A DNA stretch of 44,676 bases from NCBI GenBank assembly GCA_021443845.1, contig JABUTA010000002.1, forward strand, positions 9,308 through 53,983, written 5' to 3'. The notes beneath the pieces are model-generated. The model worked only from the letters and a program-made list of their open reading frames with translations. It searched no databases and had not been told where the DNA came from. A program made the translations under genes and the position numbers. Each line of letters begins with the position of its first letter. Position 1 is the stretch's first letter. The stretch is from Parasporobacterium sp. (GTDB lineage: Bacteria > Bacillota > Clostridia > Lachnospirales > Lachnospiraceae). Below are positions 37,650 through 44,676 of this stretch, piece by piece.

Positions 37650-38633
37650 TCAGATCAGATCCCCGACCATTGCCCTGGAAATAATATGGTCAGCCTCATA
37701 GATCTCATGCTTTGTATTAATAGCTTCAAACATATCCATGTCTGTAATTCTATGATCCTTTGATACCACTACTCTGTTGGTCTTGCCTTCCGCAAGAATC
37801 TTCACAGCCCAGTATCCCATTCTGGTAGCCATAACTCTGTCCCTGGCTGTAGGCGAACCGCCTCTCTGCACGTGTCCCAGAACTGTTACTCTGGCAGTAA
37901 GGCCGGTCTTTTCATGGATATAATCTGCCAGTTCAGCACTGCTTCCTGCACCTTCGGCAATAATTATCATGAAATGGGTAAAGCCTGCAAGCCTTCTGTT
38001 CCTGATGTTATTGATAACTTCTTCAGGATTCCATTTCTTCTCCGGAATAATAACGTCTGTAGCACCTGAAGCCAGGGCAACATACTGGGCAAGATCACCC
38101 GCATTGTGACCCATAACCTCAATGACCGAGCATCTCTCATGAGACTGCATTGTATCCCTGAGGTGGTCGATACATGAAACAGCCGTGTTGGCAGCAGTAT
38201 CAAATCCTATGGAATATTCTGAACATCCGATGTCATTATCGATAGTCGCCGGTATGCCTACCACGGAAATGTCATGTTCGCTTGCAAGTGCAAGTGCTCC
38301 TGCCCATGTTCCGTCTCCGCCTATGGCAACCAGACCGTCAAGCCCTATGAGCTTGCATATATTGTATGCCTTCGCTCTGCCCTCTACGGTTCTGAATTCA
38401 TCGCTTCTGGCTGTGTAGAGAATCGTTCCGCCGCTCTCAAGAATATGAGCAACGCTGTGGAGATTCATCAGCTCGATATCTCCCTGGATCAGACCCTTCC
38501 AGCCTCTTTTGATACCTACAACTTCGATATTATGAGCAACTGCTGTCCTTACAACAGCTCTGACAGCAGCATTCATACCCGGAGCATCGCCTCCGCTCGT
38601 TAATACGCCTATTCTTTTAACTGCAGATTCCAT
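37650..38633 (-). CDS. pfkA: ATP-dependent 6-phosphofructokinase
   Basis: IGVLTSGGDAPGMNAAVRAVVR, AIGGDGTWAGA, GIPATIDNDIGCSEYSIGFDTA, EVMGHNAGDLA, GHVQRGGSPTARDR. Confidence 0.96.
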   Translation of the reverse strand: MESAVKRIGVLTSGGDAPGMNAAVRAVVRTAVAHNIEVVGIKRGWKGLIQGDIELMNLHSVAHILESGGTILYTARSDEFRTVEGRAKAYNICKLIGLDGLVAIGGDGTWAGALALASEHDISVVGIPATIDNDIGCSEYSIGFDTAANTAVSCIDHLRDTMQSHERCSVIEVMGHNAGDLAQYVALASGATDVIIPEKKWNPEEVINNIRNRRLAGFTHFMIIIAEGAGSSAELADYIHEKTGLTARVTVLGHVQRGGSPTARDRVMATRMGYWAVKILAEGKTNRVVVSKDHRITDMDMFEAINTKHEIYEADHIISRAMVGDLI

Positions 38634-38751
38634 AAACTGATCCCCCTTATATATTTTTGTTAAAAACCAAGCTGCACACCAAATCGATTTAAGTTTACCA
38701 CCTGGATAACATATTTATCAATATTAATCAGGCAAATATTCCGCCTGTGCT

Positions 38752-39375
38752 TTATTTTCTGTTCGCTGTACTTATATTTCTTCTCTTCATTCCCATGATC
38801 GCAATGGATATGTCACTGATCATGAGAGAAATTTCCATGGGACTCTCCCGCATGGGACCGTTCAGCCAGTTTTCAATTATGTTCATGCTGCCTGCAATTA
38901 TATATTTTATAATATAATCTGAAAATACCGGGTTACGGTTTACCCAGTCATCTGAAATGTCTGTTACAAATATCATTACATCCCTTATAATTGAGTTAAG
39001 AAAATTCCTGTCATAACTGTGTTTAAGTATAAGGCAGGTGATATCCCTGTTTTCCTTCAGGTAACACAGCAGATTATAAAGGGGCTGCAGGAGACTGTCG
39101 GGATTCTCGGTTTTAATCTCATACATGCAGTCCTTAACCTTATCCCTGATCTCGTTTTCCAGTTCCGACATCACATCAGCCACATTATCATAATGCTTGT
39201 AAAATGTGGATCTGTTCAGTTCTGCGGCTGCGCAGAGTTCACTGGCTGTTATCTCATAGAGAGATTTTTCCTTGAGCAGGGATATGAGGCTCTTTCTGAA
39301 AAGCATTCTTGTAAGCCTGGTCCTCTGGTTTTCCTTAACTTTTTTCTTTGCATCTTCGTTTATTATTTCATTCAT
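38752..39375 (-). CDS. TetR/AcrR family transcriptional regulator
   Basis: LFRKSLISLLKEKSLYEITASELCAAAELNRSTFYKHYDNVADVM helix-turn-helix; TetR-like C-terminal domain. Confidence 0.9.
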   Translation of the reverse strand: MNEIINEDAKKKVKENQRTRLTRMLFRKSLISLLKEKSLYEITASELCAAAELNRSTFYKHYDNVADVMSELENEIRDKVKDCMYEIKTENPDSLLQPLYNLLCYLKENRDITCLILKHSYDRNFLNSIIRDVMIFVTDISDDWVNRNPVFSDYIIKYIIAGSMNIIENWLNGPMRESPMEISLMISDISIAIMGMKRRNISTANRK

Positions 39376-39520
39376 ATCTGCACCTTTTTCGATAATGTTG
39401 ATATCGAAAACGAAAACTCAGGTCTGTGCTCCGATAACCACATTATCTGATTTCTTATCTATTTAGCGACAAAACACAGTGTATGTGTTGTCTTTACGTC
39501 TTTATAAAAAATACTGTTTA

Positions 39521-39549
39521 TTGTTAAAGCAACACTGTGTTGTTATAAT
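39521..39549 (+). promoter_or_regulatory. Promoter of MMPL exporter with palindromic operator in the spacer
   Basis: TTGTTA (39521-39526) -17 bp- TATAAT (39544-39549), spacer contains perfect palindrome CAACACtGTGTTG (39530-39542). Confidence 0.65.
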
Positions 39550-39641
39550 CATATACACGTTAAAAATATACGTCAAGTATGATCGGCAAAATCATGTTGT
39601 ATTAATAATAAACTCTGGCAGAGAAAGGACGGATTTGTATT

Positions 39642-41942
39642 ATGAATAAAATATCTGCCTGGATAGTAAATAAGAGGATCCTTATTCTGGTAATTGCTGC
39701 GATTTTATGTCTGGCATCCGTATACGGTATTTTCAAGGTTAACATTAATTATGATATGTCTGAATACCTGCCAAAGGATTCGCAGGTAAAATCAGGTATG
39801 GGCATAATGAAAGACGAATTCGGAGAAATGTCTCAGATAACAGTAATGTTCGATGATCTGGATACGGAGAATCAGCTTAACAGAAAAGATGAACTTTCAG
39901 AAATAGAAAATGTCAGAACAGTTGTATATTTTCAGAATGATGAATTCTATCAGAAAGATAATCACTCAAGATATGTAATAACCGTTGATGCAGGAACATA
40001 TTCTGATGCTGCCCGTAAGGTGCTGGACACCGTCCGTGATAAATACGGAGACTCTGCTTATCTCAGCGGTGAGATCGTCGACAATAAAATGATGCTGGAT
40101 ACTCTTTCAAATGAGCTTCCTTTGATTGTTCTGATTGTTGCGGTCATCGTATTTATAATACTGTTCATTTTCTGCAGATCATGGATAGAACCAATTATAT
40201 ACCTCGTGGGAATTGCCGTTGCAATATTATTCAACATGGGAAGCAATGCCCTTCTTGGTTCCGTGTCATTCATGACATTTGCAATCGCTGCCCTTCTCCA
40301 GCTGGGACTGTCCATGGACTACACTATAATGCTGATGAACAGATACAATCACGAACGTCAGCTGACTCCGGATCCGGCAGAAGCAATGAAAAAAGCGCTG
40401 GCAGCCTCATTCAGTACTGTTTCCGGAAGTTCGGTCACTACCATAGCCGGACTTTTAATGCTCCTTTTCATGAGCTTCAGGATCGGGGCGGACATGGGAA
40501 TCGTTCTGGCAAAAGGCATACTCATGAGCCTTATATGCATTTTTACCGTACTTCCCTGCCTTACTGTTGTTTTCGATAAGCTCATACAGAAAACCCAGAA
40601 GAAATCATTCCGTATCAATTTCTCCTGTGTGCTCAGAAAAACTGTCAATGCACGTATATTCCTGATTGCCGCTGTCGTTATAATAGCCGTGGGAGCATTC
40701 TTTATCAAAGGAAATCTGGGCATCAGCTATATTAAATCCTTTGATAATACAGAGCAGGAAGCTATGGAAGCTGCATTCGGTGCAGACAATCAGATGGTAC
40801 TGCTGTATGAGAACACTGAGAATACGGAAGGCATTTCAGAATTCATATCCCGCCTTGAAGCAGACGAAAGAGTAAACTATGTGCAGGATTATTCTAATAC
40901 TCTTGGAAAAACATACACATATCAGGAATTATCCGCAGAAATGGGACTTTCAGAAAGCCAGGCCCGGGGACTGTTCCAGCTGTATGCATCCAGTCACCCT
41001 GAATCAGACGGTTCCATTGAAGCCGGTGAATTATTGCGATTTGTGGATGAAGAAGTGCTTACCAATCCAATGTTCTCTATGATGATTTCCGAAGATATCA
41101 AAGCACAGATAAGCAGTTACAAAGAAATGCTCGGCAGCGGGGATGAGAATTCCGATCCGGAAGCAGAACTGCTTAAAGGCATCAGATACAACCGTATGAT
41201 AATATCGGCAGACCTTCCTGCAGAAACGTCTGATACATTTGAATTTGTGGATTATGTCAATACATATGCTGCCGAATGCTTTGACAATCATACATATCTG
41301 GTAGGAAATTCACCTATGGCAGGAGAAATGAATAATGGTTTTGGAAACGAACTGAATCTTATCACTTTACTGACCATCGCAGCAGTATTCATAGTAGTTC
41401 TCATAACATTCCGCTCATTGACCGGTGCTGTACTGCTGGTTGTACTTATACAGGCAGCTGTGTTCATCACCACAGCAATAGTATGTCTGCAGGGCTATAC
41501 CATAAATTATATTTCCCTGATACTGGTACAATGTATAATGATGGGAGCAACCATAGATTACGGAATACTTCTCATGGACAACTACCGCAATGCACGGATG
41601 AACCTGGATAAAGAGGAGTCCCTTAAAGAAGCTATGAACATGTCTGTAAGAACCATCCTTACTTCATCTTTGATACTTATCACATCCTGTGTGACAGTAA
41701 GTGTCATAATGACTCAGAAAACCATTGCCCAGACATGCCTGATGATCGCATACGGAACATGTATTTCAGTAATACTGGTTCTTATATTCCTTCCATGCTT
41801 AATGTATGTTCTTGACAGGTTTATCATAAAAAAGCCAGTAAGGATCCGGAAAGCTGCAGATAATTCAAATGCTGCCGTTCCGGGTAAAACTTCCGTCAAA
41901 GAAAGTAAAGCTTCCGTCGCCGGAAACAATACGGTTCAGTAA
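39642..41942 (+). CDS. MMPL/RND superfamily transporter
   Basis: VNINYDMSEYLPKDSQVKSGMGIMKDEFGE, LLQLGLSMDYTIMLMNRYNHE, second half VQCIMMGATIDYGILLMDNYR; duplicated TM architecture. Confidence 0.92.
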   Translation: MNKISAWIVNKRILILVIAAILCLASVYGIFKVNINYDMSEYLPKDSQVKSGMGIMKDEFGEMSQITVMFDDLDTENQLNRKDELSEIENVRTVVYFQNDEFYQKDNHSRYVITVDAGTYSDAARKVLDTVRDKYGDSAYLSGEIVDNKMMLDTLSNELPLIVLIVAVIVFIILFIFCRSWIEPIIYLVGIAVAILFNMGSNALLGSVSFMTFAIAALLQLGLSMDYTIMLMNRYNHERQLTPDPAEAMKKALAASFSTVSGSSVTTIAGLLMLLFMSFRIGADMGIVLAKGILMSLICIFTVLPCLTVVFDKLIQKTQKKSFRINFSCVLRKTVNARIFLIAAVVIIAVGAFFIKGNLGISYIKSFDNTEQEAMEAAFGADNQMVLLYENTENTEGISEFISRLEADERVNYVQDYSNTLGKTYTYQELSAEMGLSESQARGLFQLYASSHPESDGSIEAGELLRFVDEEVLTNPMFSMMISEDIKAQISSYKEMLGSGDENSDPEAELLKGIRYNRMIISADLPAETSDTFEFVDYVNTYAAECFDNHTYLVGNSPMAGEMNNGFGNELNLITLLTIAAVFIVVLITFRSLTGAVLLVVLIQAAVFITTAIVCLQGYTINYISLILVQCIMMGATIDYGILLMDNYRNARMNLDKEESLKEAMNMSVRTILTSSLILITSCVTVSVIMTQKTIAQTCLMIAYGTCISVILVLIFLPCLMYVLDRFIIKKPVRIRKAADNSNAAVPGKTSVKESKASVAGNNTVQ

Positions 41943-41958
41943 ATGTACCCTCTGATAA

Positions 41959-41998
41959 AAATGCAGTTCATGGAAATGTCCTTTGAACTGCATTTTTT
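41959..41998 (+). terminator. Terminator of MMPL gene
   Basis: ATGCAGTTCA-tggaaatgtcctt-TGAACTGCATTTTTT. Confidence 0.88.
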
Positions 41999-42089
41999 AC
42001 TGCAAAAAAATATTCTGCAGCGGTTTTAAAATATATTAATATTTATTATAATGTATCGGGTATATTATCAGCAAAAAGGAGACCACAAA

Positions 42090-43670
42090 ATGAAATGGAA
42101 CAATTTTGATACTCTTAAATCATATGAGAAACTCGGTTCTGCAGCAGCTGTTGACGTGAAGACCGTGATGTCAGGTGAAAACGGTGCAAAGCGTGTTGCA
42201 GATTACAGAGTCAGCATGGCTGCAGATATGGTTTACAGTTATGCAGCCAAACCTGTTGACGATGAACTTCTGAATATTCTTCAGGAACTGGCAGATGAAG
42301 CAGAACTTACAGATAAGTACGCTGCTTTATATAATGGTGAAATGATCAACACCGGTGAAAAGAGACTTGTCCTCCACCAGTTATGCCGGGGCCAGTTAGG
42401 TAAAGATGTTATAGCAGACGGTGTTAACAAACGTGAATTCTATTCCACACAGCAGAAACGTGCTGCTGAATTCGCCGTTAAGGTTCACAACGGGGAAATT
42501 TTAAATGAAAACGGTGAGAAATTCACCACCGCTGTTCAGATCGGTATCGGAGGCTCCGATCTTGGCCCCCGTGCGTTATATATGGCTCTCGAGAACTGGG
42601 CACGTGCAAACGGCACACTCAAGATGGAAGCCCGTTTCATCAGCAACGTTGATCCGGACGATGCATCAGCTGTTCTTGCGACAACAGATCTGGCCCATGC
42701 ACTGTTCATTGTTGTTTCGAAATCAGGTACAACACTTGAAACTCTTACAAACGAAAACTTCGTGAAGGATGCTCTCAGAGCAGCAGGCCTTGATCCTTCA
42801 AAACATATGCTGGCAGTAACCAGCGAAACCTCTCCTCTGGCAGGCAATCCCGAATATCTGGATTCCTTCTACATGGATGACTATATCGGTGGACGTTATT
42901 CAGGAACATCTTCCGTAGGCGGAGCTATCCTGTCACTGGCATTCGGCCCTGATGTATTCGCACGTATCCTCGAAGGTGCTGCACAGGCAGATGCGACAGG
43001 CAAGGAAAAGGATATCCGTAAGAATCCTGCACTTCTTGATGCTCTTATCGGCGTATATGAACGCAGTTTTTTAGGATATGGCGTTACAGCTGTTCTTCCG
43101 TATTCTCAGGCTCTTATCCGTTTTCCTGCACATCTCCAGCAGCTGGATATGGAATCAAACGGCAAGAGCGTAAACAGATTCGGCGATCCTGTAAACTATG
43201 TAACAGGCCCGGTTATTTTCGGTGAGCCCGGAACCAACGGACAGCATTCATTCTACCAGCTGCTCCACCAGGGTACTGATATCATTCCTATCCAGTTTGT
43301 AGGATTCAAGAAGAGTCAGATGGGCAATGACGTCATCATAGAAGGAACCACCAGCCAGCAGAAGCTTTCGGCAAATGTTGCTGCACAGATCATGGCCTTT
43401 GCCTGCGGCAAGGATGATGAAAACAGCAACAAATATTTTGCAGGCAACCGTCCTTCCAGCATTATCGTAGGTGAGCAGCTTACTCCCGAGGCAGCAGGTG
43501 CTCTTCTTGCTCACTTTGAGAACAAGGTTATGTTCCAGGGATTTGTATGGAATCTGAACAGCTTCGACCAGGAAGGCGTACAGCTCGGAAAGGTTCTTGC
43601 AAAGAAAGTCCTTGCAAAGAACACAGATGGCGCCCTTACAGCATACAGCGAGCTTCTGGGAATATTCTGA
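42090..43670 (+). CDS. pgi: Glucose-6-phosphate isomerase
   Basis: VQIGIGGSDLGPRALYMAL, VVSKSGTTLETLTN, GGRYSGTSSVGG, PVIFGEPGTNGQHSFYQLLHQG. Start at 42090 after AAAAGGAG. Confidence 0.95.
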   Translation: MKWNNFDTLKSYEKLGSAAAVDVKTVMSGENGAKRVADYRVSMAADMVYSYAAKPVDDELLNILQELADEAELTDKYAALYNGEMINTGEKRLVLHQLCRGQLGKDVIADGVNKREFYSTQQKRAAEFAVKVHNGEILNENGEKFTTAVQIGIGGSDLGPRALYMALENWARANGTLKMEARFISNVDPDDASAVLATTDLAHALFIVVSKSGTTLETLTNENFVKDALRAAGLDPSKHMLAVTSETSPLAGNPEYLDSFYMDDYIGGRYSGTSSVGGAILSLAFGPDVFARILEGAAQADATGKEKDIRKNPALLDALIGVYERSFLGYGVTAVLPYSQALIRFPAHLQQLDMESNGKSVNRFGDPVNYVTGPVIFGEPGTNGQHSFYQLLHQGTDIIPIQFVGFKKSQMGNDVIIEGTTSQQKLSANVAAQIMAFACGKDDENSNKYFAGNRPSSIIVGEQLTPEAAGALLAHFENKVMFQGFVWNLNSFDQEGVQLGKVLAKKVLAKNTDGALTAYSELLGIF

Positions 43671-43714
43671 CAATTTAATACGTATATTCGCTTATATGTT
43701 ATGTAAATACACTT

Positions 43715-43745
43715 ATCGCCCGGACATGTGTCCGGGCGATTTATG
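43715..43745 (+). terminator. Likely terminator of pgi
   Basis: ATCGCCCGGACAtgTGTCCGGGCGAT palindrome, weak U-tract (TTTATG). Confidence 0.65.
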
Positions 43746-43795
43746 ATGTTCAGGCTCTACTGTTCTGTTATAAGTATTTATAAAGCATTATCCGG

Positions 43796-44676
43796 TCACT
43801 GTGCAAGAACAGAAAAAACGGGCTTCAATGCCGGATATAAAAGACTGTATTTCTGATAACATTTTTCATATCCGGCAGCGATTTCAGGATCCGGCTTAAC
43901 AGTTCCGGATACTTTTACAAGTTCTGCGCAGACTTCCTCAACTGATCCATACACACCGCATGCAACCATTGCCAGCATTGCGCCCCCCATTCCCGGGCCC
44001 TGCTCCGATACAGGAAGGGTCAGCTCTATATTCAGTACATTGGCTATTATCTTCTTCCATAAGCTGCTCTTTGCTCCTCCCCCGCAGATCATGCTTTTTC
44101 TTACATCTATACCCAGACTTTTTATCACTTCCAGATTATCCCTTACTGCAAAAGCCACGCCTTCCAGAACTGCCTGAGTCATGGCTGCCCTGGTGGTATC
44201 CATGGAAATCCCCACAAAAGTCCCTCTTGCATTTACGTCATTTATGGGAGAACGTTCTCCCATGAGATAAGGCAGAAAATATACATTGTTATTTCCCAGC
44301 ATGTCTTCCGTTATTAATGCCTGCTCTGCGTTATATGCTCTGGTATCCAGCACATCTTCCATAAACCATTTGCTGCAGCTTGCAGCAGACAGCATGCATC
44401 CCATCATATGATATTTCCCGTCTGCATGACAGAAAGAATGTATAGCCCCTGCAGGGTCATGACTGTAGGAATGGCTGGATATAAATACTGTTCCTGACGT
44501 ACCCAGGGAAATATTGCATGCGCCCTCACCTACCGTACCTGTTCCCACAGCTGCCGCAGCATTATCACCGGCTCCCGCACACACCTTTACCCGTTCCGTA
44601 AGTCCCAGTGCCTCAGCAGCTTCAGGAAGCAATGTGCCCACCGGTTCATAGCTTTCAAACAGCTTCGGCATCTGCT
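43796..44676 (-). CDS. Xylulokinase-like FGGY carbohydrate kinase (partial, N-terminus beyond right edge)
   Basis: VCAGAGDNAAAAVGTGTVGEGACNISLGTSGTVFISS, YLMGERSPINDVNARGTFVGIS, GGGAKSSLWKKIIANVLNIELTLPVSEQGPGMGGAMLA. Confidence 0.88.
   Translation of the reverse strand, partial: QMPKLFESYEPVGTLLPEAAEALGLTERVKVCAGAGDNAAAAVGTGTVGEGACNISLGTSGTVFISSHSYSHDPAGAIHSFCHADGKYHMMGCMLSAASCSKWFMEDVLDTRAYNAEQALITEDMLGNNNVYFLPYLMGERSPINDVNARGTFVGISMDTTRAAMTQAVLEGVAFAVRDNLEVIKSLGIDVRKSMICGGGAKSSLWKKIIANVLNIELTLPVSEQGPGMGGAMLAMVACGVYGSVEEVCAELVKVSGTVKPDPEIAAGYEKCYQKYSLLYPALKPVFSVLAQ

Noticed and set aside
37650-38633. PPi-dependent phosphofructokinase
   Set aside because: Motifs GGDGT and PATIDND match the ATP-dependent type rather than GGDDT/PKTIDND of PPi-dependent enzymes.
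1-44676. CRISPR arrays, prophage or integrative elements
   Set aside because: No regularly spaced repeats, no Cas, integrase, phage structural or transposase motifs seen, despite the tRNA at 4108-4187.

Overview
Window from a low-to-mid GC Firmicute, probably a Lachnospiraceae-type Clostridium (taxonomy is inference). It is mostly protein-coding, with long co-directional minus-strand operons. Left to right: (i) a large Cna-B-type surface protein running off the left edge, absent from the ORF track because it has no stop in the window; (ii) tRNA-Leu(UAG); (iii) an RbsABC-like sugar ABC transporter operon; (iv) a membrane-anchored trigger-factor/FKBP-type PPIase and thrS; (v) a tightly packed minus-strand operon whose core resembles the C-glycoside deglycosylation system: a Gfo/Idh/MocA oxidoreductase (DgpA-like), a TIM-barrel alpha subunit (DgpC-like) and a DUF6379-type beta subunit (DgpB-like), together with a GT1/MGT glycosyltransferase, glycerol kinase, an extended SDR and an alpha/beta hydrolase; (vi) a lipid/acyl block: GGDEF/HD-GYP sensor, GH3-family acyl-adenylating enzyme, isoprenylcysteine-methyltransferase-like membrane protein, DegV/FakB, and a divergent compact FakA-like DhaL protein, followed by more esterases/lipases; (vii) a soluble molybdopterin oxidoreductase operon (Mo catalytic subunit, DmsB-like FeS protein, TorD-like chaperone, AsrA-like and AsrB-like electron-input subunits) with a LysR regulator and a striking ~270 bp nested foldback element between them; (viii) pfkA, a TetR/MMPL exporter pair with operator-like palindromes, pgi, and a partial xylulokinase. 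The main candidates for new biology are the expanded deglycosidase operon (13892-20935), the AsrAB-coupled Mo enzyme operon (30292-36037), the foldback element (36130-36397) and the compact FakA.
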